NCBI GenBank assembly: GCA_977017575.1
Contig: CDRNVI010000003.1
Span: 372,001 to 436,000 of the forward strand
Source of the DNA: Paramoeba atlantica
Taxonomy: Eukaryota > Discosea
Direction of reading: 5' to 3'
DNA: 64,000 nucleotides
Shown: one piece after another, positions 9,530 to 19,388 of the stretch
Numbering within the stretch: position 1 is the first letter of the stretch
How the letters are laid out: each line of letters starts with the position of its first letter
Translations under genes and position numbers: made by a program
Notes under the pieces: generated by a model
Database searches by the model: none
Seen by the model: the letters and a program-made list of their open reading frames with translations, nothing else
What the model was told of the DNA's origin: nothing

Positions 9530-10285
9530 CTAATCCAAAACAAAGGGAATAGAAACATCTTCTATACGCAAAGTTAAGGTTTTTAAGTCTATACATGCTT
9601 GATGTCTCCGCAATTGGTCAATGCCTAGAATGAAATTTATGTCACTAGTACTGATTTTTTCTACAATGGTTAGCGTAATTGGAAGCGATGTATCGTGCAG
9701 TTGGAGCAGTGCCATATGTACCCTGCCGATGATACATCCAGATCCTATACCGCGAGCTATTCCCTGAAAGCGTCTATCAAGAAGCCGAATTAACCCACAT
9801 TTCTCTGCGCACTCCTGACTCATTATCGACATCTGAGCTCCGGTATCAATTAAGGCCTTTAGGGGGACTTGATTGATCATTCCCTGCACGTAGAGCAAGG
9901 GCATAGGAACTAAAGACTCGGGATTATGTTCGTAACCAAGGGCAATGTTATCCGATAGATTTTGAGCTTGAATTTTTTCATAGGCTATACGCTGTGATTC
10001 GGCATTAAAGTCATCTTGAGGTACCGAGTTGGTCAATCTAGAAACTGTCGAATCTGTTCTTTGAACGTAGAGAGTATTTTTATTGCTTAAAGAGAGATCG
10101 CTGATATTAGCGTTATTTGCCTGCTGTTCTGTGTATGTTTGCTGGTTGGGAAAAGTAATCTTCTGTTGACCAGTTGGTATATCAAGTTTTCTTTCTATGG
10201 CTTCAAAAATTCCTCTTGTAGAAATATTGTCATCAACGTCGAGAGTACATCCCATCATATCCGAGGTGAACACTATGAGATGCAT
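9530..10285 (-). CDS. DDI1: Ddi1-like protein: ubiquitin-like domain plus retropepsin-fold aspartyl protease
   Basis: 251 residues. The N-terminus (MHLIVFTSDMMGCTLDVDD) fits the first strands of a ubiquitin-like domain, so I start at the ATG at 10285, although an in-frame ATG at 10336 would add a hydrophobic 17-residue leader. The C-terminal half has the Ddi1 retropepsin-like domain: active site ALIDTGAQMSIMS and the closing FILGIDQLRRHQACIDL. Ddi1 proteins are host shuttle proteins that bring polyubiquitinated clients to the proteasome and cleave some of them. No UBA domain is visible; the protein ends just after the protease domain. It is an ordinary cellular gene, not a retroelement. Confidence 0.9.
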   Translation of the reverse strand: MHLIVFTSDMMGCTLDVDDNISTRGIFEAIERKLDIPTGQQKITFPNQQTYTEQQANNANISDLSLSNKNTLYVQRTDSTVSRLTNSVPQDDFNAESQRIAYEKIQAQNLSDNIALGYEHNPESLVPMPLLYVQGMINQVPLKALIDTGAQMSIMSQECAEKCGLIRLLDRRFQGIARGIGSGCIIGRVHMALLQLHDTSLPITLTIVEKISTSDINFILGIDQLRRHQACIDLKTLTLRIEDVSIPFVLD

Positions 10286-12003
10286 CAAAATATACAGTGG
10301 AATAAGAAAAATACATAAGACAGTTTCGCGAAGCATATAATTTATAAGATCACAAGATAGATTCTGTAACTACTCCTCGCTTAATTTAAACGACGAACCA
10401 GTATGAAACGAAGCTTCACAAAGGAAAGCGTATTATTTCAAGGCGAGAAAAACTGATAAAAATAAAGACTTTAACAAAAGAAGCACAAAGAAGTTTAAGT
10501 GTCACATTACCAATTAAAAACCGATTTATACATTTGTATATTATCTTCATAGCTTCACAATTAGAGTATCAGACGTATTTTCGATCATCAATTAGACTGA
10601 AGTGAATAAGATTTCAAGGATTATTATGAATTGCATCAGATGGAACAAGAATGGAAACGACACTTACTCAACTTTATAAGACATAAAAAAAGATACTCTT
10701 TTTTTGATACGATATTGAATGAAACGATATTGTTTACTCCTTAAAGCCTTCCGTAAATATAAAAGCGTATAAATATACGTGTATTACTAAATATAAGTAA
10801 ATATAAAATCATATGTATATATGTATGTGTATAAGATTTTTTTTTGCTTTTACAATGTAATATTCCGCTTACATCACGAAGCGTTCAGAGAACTGAAAGC
10901 GAAAAAAATCATTGTGTTGTCTATGATTCTCATGCAAATTAAGATTTGCGCCCCAACAAATGGGGTTCCTCAATAGGTGGGAGACATTCTTAATCATTTC
11001 GTGAAGGAAACAACAGATCAACAGAGAAATCTTGAAACTCCGCCACAATTTCACGACTTTCAAATTTTTTTTGCTTACGAATATTATTACAATTCCGTAA
11101 TAAGTTTGTTTAAGACGCATGGCCGCACCATGGGGGCAAAGGGGTTTAAAGACAAGTGGTGTACAGTACAGCGCTATGGCACATTGGATGGATACGAGGT
11201 TTTGGTACACCTACAAAGTTAAGAACACTCGTAAAGTAAGTAGGTACACACTGCACGAGAAGTCTATTCTGCAGTTCCCACACATCACGTGTGTCGAAAG
11301 CAATGAATTTGTTTTGGAGCTCATGAATATTTTTGGTCTCGGGAACTTCTTGCATGAGAGAGCTAGGAGGTGTCGCACGCTGAGAGGTACGTAAAGTGGA
11401 TGTGGGCGCTAACTTGTCTCGCTTTCATTGAAGCCGCCCGCTCCACCGTAAAATTTTCTAAGCATGCGGAGAAATATAAATTAGGTCGGAGATGAAAAGA
11501 TTAAACTGATGTACACACAAGGAACTCTCTTAAATCTATAGATCATTTCTCAAGATGAAACTACTGCTGACTTCAATTTCGAATGCTCCCAAATTCACAA
11601 ATAAGATCAAAAAGTGCCAACTTTCGTACTTTGTACGAATAGTACAGTGCATGATATGGTACTGTCGTACTAGGGAGATTTACATGCATGTAAATAAGGA
11701 ATTAAGGGCAAGTTTGTAGTAAAAACACTTCGTTTTTTATTTATCAAAGAAATGGATCTCATTATTAAAGGGAATTCTCCGCTTCACGACACAATTCAAG
11801 AGCAGAACTCTCCATTTGTAGACCCACGCTGTGTCATCATGACCAGTAATAGTACCTTCAAATACAAACTTCTATAAAAACATCATGGCGAATACTGTAT
11901 TTCCTAAAACAACTTTTAAATCTGCTATGATTAGTCATATATTTCTGCTCTTTGAGAATTGATACTTTAGGCATCCACTTGGAGGAATCTATTAATGGAT
12001 AAA
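10286..12003. other. Gene-poor tract, about 1.7 kb
   Basis: AT-rich DNA with no recognisable gene. Between 10977 and 11394 two overlapping plus-strand frames and one minus-strand frame are open (60-110 codons), but none has a recognisable motif and the likely reading switches frame. It may hold a decayed gene or mobile fragment. 10760-10850 is a low-complexity TATA/GTAT stretch. Confidence 0.45.
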
Positions 12004-13854
12004 CTACGACAAAAAGTATGGTTTCAATTTGGAAACCATGTCGCTAGCCGAATTCTGCTTCTCACCGAACCACGATGCGGTAGATTCGCGACTAATCCTG
12101 GAAGATCGAGATGCTCGCATAGCTAGTTTTTCAACAAGCACCGAAGAACAGCTAGCAACCGAACTCAATGTCGATAGACCTTCAAGGATGCTTTGCGTCG
12201 CATCAACTTTATCCTTCTCCTGCACACTGAGAAAGTCGTCCCATATTTCTGCCACTACTTCTTTTAACGTTTCCTCAGCGCCTTCCACTGATCCGTTGTA
12301 CCGATAACAGTGTTTCATCGAAGCTGCGAGAAGATTGACCAGAAGGCTCAATTTACACTGGGTTAACTGACGACCAAGACGAAGCCAACGAGAAACAAAT
12401 CGGGGAGCGTCCACCATTGCCTCCTCGCTAATAGCAATGGAAAGCGCTGTACTTAACGCATCGTTTAAATCCATGATGTCCCATGAGGAATTAAAGAGGA
12501 AATTACCCACCGTATCCTCTCGTTTTCCAAGTAGACAAAAGTCATACATCACAGTAAGTAACGTGTTTCGCACGTCTGTTACGTTCAATGGATTGAGCTT
12601 CAGTGCGTCCGTCCGTGACTCACCTTCGAGTAGTCGAGGGGGCAATACTTTTCTAGCAACAGTGATTCTCCGAGGTCGAGAAGTAGATGGACTAGTTGTA
12701 GCTCGTGCCGCAATGTCAACCCTGCTAGAACTTCTTCGCATAGATGGAGGAAATCCGCTTGAGCGATTGGATCCTCCTCTTGTCGGAGTTTCTAACGTCG
12801 GAGTGGATGTCTTTCTAGAGTCTGTGTCTCCGTACGCGGAGAGAGAATCGCACGAATGTGCGGGACGCATCTCCACGTGCAGTTCATCTGCTTTTTGCAC
12901 CCGAGCTACCCATTTCGAATCTCGTGTCTCTAATACATCTTGAAGCATAAAATGAATACGTGGAGCATAGAAATCCAGTTGAATGAGTTCGCTAATAACT
13001 TCCATTGAGACACTCATTTGGTCTGGAAAATCAACCTCGAAGCGGCGTCCGACAATCTTCAAGAGTGTGCAGACCATTTCAAGCCATTTGACCTCCGGAA
13101 GATCTTCTTCGTACGTATTTAAGAGTCTGTCGGACACAAGTTTGATGGTATCGCGCGACAAAATACTTGCTAAATACAGTTCACCTATGAATTTCATGAT
13201 GGCATACTTTCGTCGTTTCCATTTGTCACTAGAAGTTACAGTTAACTCGTCTTCGGAAGGATTCTCTTTTGCCAGGGCGTCCATCATGTCTTCAAATTCA
13301 CGTTGTGTTTGATTAATAACTTGTCTTTTGAATAACAAAGCCTGTGACCCTCGGGCACCTTCAGGAGCTTGAAGAAAAATTTCCAAACAAAAATTGACAT
13401 AAATCTGCGAGTACATAGGCTCTTGCAACGCTTTCTCAAAGATTTGTTGTACGGTGATCATCATTTTGTTCTCGTCGTTATAGATCTGCTTCACATCAAG
13501 AGTACGAATAATATCATTGTAGTTGTTTGGCGCAAGTTTGTTTAGCATACTACGCATTTTTCGTTCGAATTCAGCGTTCGCTGACGTGTTTGGCTTCCGC
13601 CGAGAAGACCAAGCGTTGTGGCCGATCACAAGCGCGTTCGTACCAGTACGCATGGCATCGCGAGATAACACACTCGATCGCGCCTCCGCGCCTTCCCCCT
13701 CGTTCGTAGATACTCGTAGATGCTCGACATCGATCATGTCGGGTGGTGTTTCGCAATAAATTTTTCGGTAAGAACGTAGAGTAGCACAATCGTAAATGTA
13801 TGGGGCGATGCCGGCATTGGTAGTATCTTGGACGGAAAGCTCGCAATGACTCAT
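12004..13854 (-). CDS. MIF4G-domain protein, eIF4G-like translation factor
   Basis: 616 residues from an ATG. Residues about 95-310 form a MIF4G domain: MRSMLNKLAPNNYNDIIRTL, then IFEKALQEPMYSQIYVNFCL, close to the eIF4G pattern LLNKLTPENF...IFEKAI.EP.F...YA.LC. A Ser/Thr/Arg-rich linker (about 335-410) follows, then a second helical region (about 415-580) that may be MA3-like. eIF4G scaffolds bind eIF4A through MIF4G and recruit the cap-binding eIF4E; kinetoplastids have several eIF4G paralogues with a short N-terminus before MIF4G, as here. No clean YXXXXL-phi eIF4E motif is seen in the first 90 residues. Which paralogue it is cannot be told. Confidence 0.85.
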   Translation of the reverse strand: MSHCELSVQDTTNAGIAPYIYDCATLRSYRKIYCETPPDMIDVEHLRVSTNEGEGAEARSSVLSRDAMRTGTNALVIGHNAWSSRRKPNTSANAEFERKMRSMLNKLAPNNYNDIIRTLDVKQIYNDENKMMITVQQIFEKALQEPMYSQIYVNFCLEIFLQAPEGARGSQALLFKRQVINQTQREFEDMMDALAKENPSEDELTVTSSDKWKRRKYAIMKFIGELYLASILSRDTIKLVSDRLLNTYEEDLPEVKWLEMVCTLLKIVGRRFEVDFPDQMSVSMEVISELIQLDFYAPRIHFMLQDVLETRDSKWVARVQKADELHVEMRPAHSCDSLSAYGDTDSRKTSTPTLETPTRGGSNRSSGFPPSMRRSSSRVDIAARATTSPSTSRPRRITVARKVLPPRLLEGESRTDALKLNPLNVTDVRNTLLTVMYDFCLLGKREDTVGNFLFNSSWDIMDLNDALSTALSIAISEEAMVDAPRFVSRWLRLGRQLTQCKLSLLVNLLAASMKHCYRYNGSVEGAEETLKEVVAEIWDDFLSVQEKDKVDATQSILEGLSTLSSVASCSSVLVEKLAMRASRSSRISRESTASWFGEKQNSASDMVSKLKPYFLS

Positions 13855-14480
13855 GACAAGTGATCAAATAAGTAAATAAGAAAATTACTACAAAATTGTC
13901 AATAAGCAACAATAGTGCTAATGAAAACATGCTATGTGAAACATTCAAAAAGTCAAGAACAGGAATATACTGTACCATGCCGTGCGAAAAAGCTGATTTA
14001 GAATACACACGTATCGTGCAGGCGGCGGTACCAATTCTGTACGACCACCTGTACGATAGCTGGGCGAGAGGTTAGGGGGTATAACATAAAAACCTCATTA
14101 CATACTACATCCCCCATACTGTGACCCCCTTTTGGTGAAAAGTGACGAATAACTAGGGGTAGCTTGGTACCGTCGAAATAAAGCCTCTTTTTGACCCAAA
14201 AACCAGTACAGAAACGTTATCTTTATCTATTTGCAAGCTGTTGTTTTATTAGATACACTTGTTTTATTAGATGCACTCATACATGAAGGGTTATATTCAT
14301 ATATGAAGGAGCCTATGGAGACTCTGCAGTTAGTAGTATGTATAGATGTTTTTCAGGCACGTTACTTATCACAATATCACTGATTTTGAGATCAAAACGC
14401 GAAATGTAAAGGGGGGACAACGGTATTAAGCCTTGCTTATTGTAGTTTAAGTGTGAAAGCGTCGCCCATGAGGCTACAAA
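13855..14480. other. Intergenic region, no gene seen
   Basis: Contains short AT-rich direct repeats (14240-14290, tttattagatacactt-type units) and an imperfect ATATGAAGG repeat. No gene recognised. Confidence 0.45.
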
Positions 14481-14837
14481 TTACTCCCCGGTGAAGGAGT
14501 TCCTTAAGAGATTCAAATCTATCAAATGTGACGGCAATACATATAGATGCACCGGCCCTGTATGGTTGTTATGTGCAGCGGAGAACTTATTTACTGTCCT
14601 TGGTAGTGAATTCCATCGCAATGCTCCTGAAAGCATTCTTTCTCTCCAATTAATGTTTGTCACATGCTTACCGTCTTCGCATATAACGCCGTTCCACTCA
14701 CATGCAGGAGTAGATGTGTTCCATGATATATGGGAATTCTTAATACCTGAAATGAATTGTGCAAGTTCGTATTCCTGTGGCAGACCTACCCCTCTGACTT
14801 TTGCAGGACGTTGAATTTGTGAGTCTGTGTTATCCAT
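14481..14837 (-). pseudogene. Truncated leucine-rich-repeat gene (family of three in this window)
   Basis: 118 codons from an ATG. The N-terminus matches the two longer LRR genes at 27023-27778 and 44461-45354: GLPQEYELAQFISGI, then WNTSTPACEWNGVICED, the same cap as WSVETPACSWFGIAC and WNISTPACKWSGIIC. Only about two repeats follow before a stop at SFTGE, whereas the relatives continue for five to eight repeats. The sequence downstream shows no LRR in any frame, so the 3' part has been lost rather than frameshifted. It sits beside transposon debris. It could still be expressed as a short protein; I call it a probable pseudogene. Confidence 0.6.
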
Positions 14838-15610
14838 TATGTAAAATGTATCCAGACCAATAAACCTTAAAACTGCTGAGTGCAGTGTATGTATCTTACT
14901 ACTGTATGTTGAGGCATGGAGTCACAAAAGAGATTACAACCCCCAATATATTGTCACCCCCCCTTTATACTTCCGCCGGTTTCGGTACTTTTGGAAGTAT
15001 AAGGGGGGGGTCTGACTTTCGGAAGTATGAAGGGGGGGTCTAATTTTTTGAAAACTCCGCAAAACAAATGTTTTGAAAAACGGGCAAAAAAAAATGAAAT
15101 TTAGTGCAAGTTTCGTTGAACGCACATTAAAAAGTGTGCCAAACAGAATGAGGATTGTTCTAGAGAAGGAGGGGGGCACTGTGGGTACTGGGTTCGTCTG
15201 CTCAATTTTATGCCAAAAAGGTGAAATTTCTTAAAAAACTTGCAATTGACGTTTTTGGCCCTCTTACCATTTTACGATGCTGCTAAATATACGGGAAACT
15301 GTATAAAGAAAATGTTTCTTTTATGCGTTTTTAGATGTATTTTGATACGTTTTAGCATTTAGTACCCCCCTCTCATTAATAATTATAATCTGTAAACCTT
15401 TTTAGTTTATAATTATAATTATAGTTTATAATTATTAATGAGATTCGATAAGTGATTTTTCTTACTATGGACTTCAAATTCTTGATTTTCGAGACACTTC
15501 GTTCAACCTGGAAGCAATGTTTAGTGCAAAGTATGTGGTACAGGTGTCTTTCCAGATAAAAAATGAAGAATTTGAGGTTTATAATTATAAAAGTGAGACT
15601 CAGAATTATA
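14838..15610. other. Repeat-rich spacer with poly-C/poly-G tracts and an AT palindrome
   Basis: 14945-15050 holds a repeated unit, GGAAGTAT.A.GGGGGGG TCT, in at least two copies plus an inverted copy. 15375-15440 is an AT-rich imperfect palindrome (TTAATAATTATAA arms). No host gene is visible. It probably consists of ends of decayed DNA transposons. Confidence 0.45.
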
Positions 15611-16262
15611 ATCTCGCACAAGGTCACTGGGGGAGTGCTCCTTGACTCCTTTCAGAAGCCTAATGGGTTTTTACATTATCTCAAAGACCACGTTGACAAT
15701 GTGACTGTGCAAATGCATAATGCTACCACCCATAACTTGGCAAAAGGTGAATCGATAAAATGTCGTATTAAACAATTGTCTTGGCCAGCGAATTCGCCTG
15801 ATTTAAATCCAATAGAAAATGTTTGGAAACAAATGAAAAAAAAAATATTAAGCCCCACAATCATGCTACCCTCGCCGATGCCATTAAAAAAGTTTTTCAG
15901 ATTCTAAAACGTCCTCAAGAAAAACGTAAAGTGTGCAACACAATTGATTCAGTCCCAAATAGACTTCAAAAAGTGTTGCAAAACAATGGAGGCCATTCCG
16001 GATACTAGTTCTTTTCCTTCAGAGTTAACTTTTGGACACAAGTTCCCTTTTTTGTTCTATTTTTGATATGGTAAAAAAGTGTCTTTTTTTTTATTTTGGT
16101 CAACTTTCGGGTCACCCAGGGGGCACCAGGGAGTCTCTATGAAAAAAAGGCGGCAAAGCTCTTCGCTAGGGGAACGAGATCTCTCCAATGCTGCAAAGAT
16201 GAGCAAAAACGGATAAAAAAAATCAAAATTCCGAGGGGGGGCAAGATCAACTGAAACCACTG
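15611..16262 (+). mobile_element. Tc1/mariner-type DNA transposon, 5'-truncated copy
   Basis: Two overlapping plus-strand frames carry the C-terminal third of a Tc1-like transposase: VQMHNATTHNLAKG (the aspartate normally in this position is His), then WPANSPDLNPIENVWKQMKK, then a frame change near 15840 and the terminal NNGGHSGY stop. The right terminal repeat (16096-16262) is homologous to the 160-bp terminal repeat of the element at 51501-54627 but ends in ...AAACCACTG next to TA, i.e. a CAGTG terminus typical of Tc1 relatives. No matching left end exists upstream, so the copy is truncated near 15610. Dead element. Confidence 0.85.
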
Positions 16263-16560
16263 TATAAACCCCCCCACAGCGAATAAGTCACCCCCCTCTT
16301 TTTTTTTGTACAGGGGGGGTAAAGAGGGTTACGGCACCGCTTTCGTTCAAAATTTTGAGATCTCCACGTTCCCGCTGTTTTCAGCTCACTTTAAAAACTT
16401 CAAAAAAAAATTAAAATAAAAATCTTCACTTTTTCCCAAAAATGCCTAAATCTGCATATCGGTTGCCGAAAGGGGGGCTTACAAACAGTGGAAAAGTTCT
16501 ATTGAGGATGAGATACGGTCAAGGTGTGCAATTTACGTGATAAATAATCTGTGTTGCATT
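16263..16560. other. Spacer with poly-C and poly-T tracts
   Basis: About 300 bp of homopolymer-rich DNA (cccccc near 16265 and 16290, ggggggg at 16312) between transposon debris and the next ORF. No gene. Confidence 0.4.
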
Positions 16561-17109
16561 TTATTTGAAGTGCATGACATTGGCATCATTTCCCGTCGAG
16601 ACATTTGTGTAAATTGGGATCCTATAGCTCCCGATGTTTAGTTCTAACCCATGTTTGTTACTTGTTCGAAAGGCCATGAGCCGCGGGTATAAGCTCTTAA
16701 GGAATTGGTTATACTCCGATCGTGGAAAACGCCGCGGTAAATCTATTTTGTGGAAACCTCTTCTGACGGCCGCACATGGGCGCACCGCAAACCAGGGTTT
16801 TAAAGTCTTATACTTTATCACTTCTGGAAATAGCCGGCTATAGATCTCAACGGAGAAGTGACTTGGGGCGAAAGCGATCACTCGGCTGACAAACCCTTTG
16901 AGTCGTGCTTTCGAACAATGAAATTTCAAAAAAAGGTGAAAATCGATTTTTTTTCTAATTTCTTTCCAAACAAATTCAAAATATTCCGAAAAAAAGCACT
17001 TCGCTAGGGGAAAGAGGTCTCTCGAATGCCGCCAAACTGAGCAAAAACGGAGAAAAAAAACCAAATTTCGCCTCAGGAGAGGGGGAAGAAAATTTCCTTT
17101 CACCCTCAT
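16561..17109 (-). CDS. Hypothetical protein with transposon-derived N-terminal segment
   Basis: 182 codons from the ATG at 17109 (the frame extends further to a GTG). Residues about 10-41 (SVWRHSRDLFPLAKCFF region) are encoded by sequence homologous to the Tc1/mariner terminal repeats seen at 16096-16262 and 54461-54627. The remaining C-terminal part, from KARLKGFVSRV to the end, is basic and does not look repeat-derived (PEVIKYKTLKPWFAVRP, GSYRIPIYTNVSTGND). I do not recognise it. It may be the 3' part of a host gene whose original start was replaced by a transposon end, or a chance frame. It lies 90 nt downstream of the METTL25-like gene on the same strand. Confidence 0.4.
   Translation of the reverse strand: MRVKGNFLPPLLRRNLVFFLRFCSVWRHSRDLFPLAKCFFSEYFEFVWKEIRKKIDFHLFLKFHCSKARLKGFVSRVIAFAPSHFSVEIYSRLFPEVIKYKTLKPWFAVRPCAAVRRGFHKIDLPRRFPRSEYNQFLKSLYPRLMAFRTSNKHGLELNIGSYRIPIYTNVSTGNDANVMHFK
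16978..17100. repeat. Solo Tc1/mariner terminal-repeat fragment
   Basis: CACTTCGCTAGGGGAAAGAG followed by GTCTCTCGAATGCCGCC and GAGCAAAAACGGA matches, with substitutions, the inner part of the terminal repeats of the elements ending at 16262 and 54627. No partner end or transposase is attached. It lies inside the reading frame described at 16561-17109. Confidence 0.75.
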
Positions 17110-17199
17110 ACAGTACAAAAAAGATGGGCCACAATGTGGCACAATAGCACACTCGGGCACAGGGCTTCGTCAAAGGGAAGTATAAAATACAAAATAACA

Positions 17200-18717
17200 C
17201 TATGCTGCGAGTAAATGACAACCATAAAATGGTTTACGGCGCATAAGGACCCCCATGTTGCGCGCTGAGAGAGAAGCCGGAAAAAATTTCCTGAGGGCGA
17301 CATCATACCTTTTACCGTGTTCCTCCATAATGTGAAGAACCCTATCAAAGTGTATCAGGTGTTCCAGTGACCGTCCCAAGAGTCTACTCTGGAAAAATCG
17401 AAAAGTTAATGCAGTATGAACTATAGATTTTGTTGCTGATTTATTAAAGAAGTCTTCTAAAAAGTTAACATCACACTGATCAATTTCGACAGTTTCTTTA
17501 TTGGGTGCACTGTCTAATCGATTTCGAGCGCGCAGGCGTTCCAAGTTGTGTACGTACTCCGCAAAAGACGAAACATTTAGATTTCGAAGGTTTGCTAATG
17601 GAAGGGGATAAAGTCGAGAATTGAACAGCTTACTCTGACCGCATAGATAGGCCAAAGCATATCTGTATTGTTTGCGAAGTAGTCGATCCCGGGCCTCAGT
17701 GACGCAAGGCCACGGCTCGTGACGAAGATTAGCCAGATGTCTTGCACCTAGATATGATCTTAAGTTAGTCATTTCGGCGTGAAGCGAAGAAATTCCAATG
17801 TCTGTGTTTTTTAACATATGGTAACAGCACGGTATGTTTAATGCAAGCGGTCCGCCAACTCGAAGAACAGAGCGAATGTGCTCGATAGCAAAAGAACCAC
17901 AAGTATGTAATCCCACGGATAAAACAAATGGTTTGGATATCAATCCATCTACTCTGGTACACGGTAAACGTGTTTGCAAAAAATCAGAAGATTTTCCTAA
18001 AGAAATTACGTGGCATAAATTTGGATCAGAACATGTACCTGTGTACGCTCTTCGTGTACGACCCAGATAATGCTTCCTGCTATCTTGATCAACACACAAA
18101 GCTCTTAGAGCAGGTGATACTTGTTGAACCGATTCGCATAAATCGCCTTGACCCCCTCCGACATCGACAATCTCAGTTAAATCATAGTCCCTACACCATC
18201 GAATCAAGTGCTTTGTTAATGCTGAAATTTCACGCTTTTTTCGCGTGTTCTTAAAAGCCCATGAAGGGCTGTTTGATGCAAATACGCTGCGGTCCATGGG
18301 ATAATACTCGGAGATCGGAGTTCCCAATGTGGAAAGCGTCTCTTCGGCTATATTTAGCGAGGAAAATGCATTTGTTGACTTGTGAAGCATGGCCCAATCA
18401 ATAAATTCTTCTTGGGACAGAGTATTGAGATGATTTAAAGCGTCCTCTACCGAAATACGATAAGATCCTAGACCGTAAACATCGCATGCATCCAACAATT
18501 GCTTAACAAAACGTTTCTGCAAAGAATCCAATGACTCGTCTCCAAGTTTGTGGGCTTCCGTCGGAGACTGTAGGACATCGAGTACATTAACCGCCGCAAG
18601 GGCAATAAGATTACCAGACCTAGATCGAGCCAAACCTCCTAAAATTTGCCTTGTGCGCCATTTGATGTCTCCATAATCATCCCAAGTTTCAATTGCGTGT
18701 GAAACCATTCTCTTCAT
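17200..18717 (-). CDS. METTL25/RRNAD1-like methyltransferase-domain protein
   Basis: 505 residues from an ATG. A SAM-binding Rossmann motif, IVDVGGGQGDLCESV, lies near residue 184. GLHTCGSFAIEHIRSVL (near 270) and LNIPCCYHML (near 299) are hallmarks of the METTL25/RRNAD1 group, whose members carry GLHTCGDL and CCYH. An uncharacterised N-terminal helical region (1-150) and a C-terminal region with a basic stretch complete the protein, and the length is close to that of METTL25B. The molecular target is not established from sequence. A pyrimidine tract lies upstream of the ATG on the coding strand. Domain assignment is firm, gene name less so. Confidence 0.85.
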   Translation of the reverse strand: MKRMVSHAIETWDDYGDIKWRTRQILGGLARSRSGNLIALAAVNVLDVLQSPTEAHKLGDESLDSLQKRFVKQLLDACDVYGLGSYRISVEDALNHLNTLSQEEFIDWAMLHKSTNAFSSLNIAEETLSTLGTPISEYYPMDRSVFASNSPSWAFKNTRKKREISALTKHLIRWCRDYDLTEIVDVGGGQGDLCESVQQVSPALRALCVDQDSRKHYLGRTRRAYTGTCSDPNLCHVISLGKSSDFLQTRLPCTRVDGLISKPFVLSVGLHTCGSFAIEHIRSVLRVGGPLALNIPCCYHMLKNTDIGISSLHAEMTNLRSYLGARHLANLRHEPWPCVTEARDRLLRKQYRYALAYLCGQSKLFNSRLYPLPLANLRNLNVSSFAEYVHNLERLRARNRLDSAPNKETVEIDQCDVNFLEDFFNKSATKSIVHTALTFRFFQSRLLGRSLEHLIHFDRVLHIMEEHGKRYDVALRKFFPASLSARNMGVLMRRKPFYGCHLLAA

Positions 18718-19388
18718 AGAAATTCATGGATCTTCAGAATCATTAAAATTCGGCAAGAAAAAGAAGTTCGAAGTCGGTGTAAATGAAGTTGTTTCTCCAA
18801 AAGGAAAAGCCTATTATTATTTTTGAAAAATTAAATATTATGGTAAACCGGGTTATTGTGCCCCCCGGCAAAATAACTGGATATAGGCACAATAACTAAA
18901 TATTGGAAAAAAAGACAAAAAAAGGTATTTTTTTTAAACCAATAACGACCACAATAATAGTGGTCGTTTCCACTTATCGTGCTCCCCCGGCATAATAAGT
19001 ACTGTAGCCGTAGGCACATTAACCCGGAACAGGGTTTATTATGATGTGTATGGGGTTAACATTAAGCACGGTTTCTGTTTTCTTTAGTTCATCCTTTCCT
19101 TCCCCCACAACAGGCATACTCTTAGAGGGTTGAAAGGCAAAACCCGCTTAATCCTCATTGGCGTGGCGAAAAAAAGTACTTTGTCAAAAATAGTGAAGAG
19201 CATACTTGGTATCCATCGAGCGCTCCACTGTTAGAACCTGTACCTAAAGATGCAGCCTAAATCAAGGCTGGATGACCCCACTGTTAATAGCTAAGGTACG
19301 TGAAGCAGTGGGAAACACGTCCTACATGCGGTACTATGCAAACTTATTGGCAGGTTTGCGCGGTCCTTGGTTGTGACTGATTCTTGGC
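18718..19388. other. Intergenic tract with a short MITE-like inverted repeat
   Basis: ACCGGGTTATTGTGCC (about 18848-18863) and GGCACATTAACCCGG (about 19015-19029) form inverted ends of a roughly 200-bp element with a second internal pair (CCCCCGGCA.AATAA). No coding capacity. The rest shows no gene. Confidence 0.5.

Noticed and set aside
9530-10285. Aspartyl protease taken as a retroelement fragment
   Set aside because: The ubiquitin-like N-terminus and lack of any reverse transcriptase, integrase or terminal repeats identify it as cellular Ddi1.
10977-11394. Plus-strand frames (FKDKWCTVQRYGTLDGYEV) considered as a PH-domain fragment
   Set aside because: The match is too short and needs a frame change; no supporting flanking sequence.
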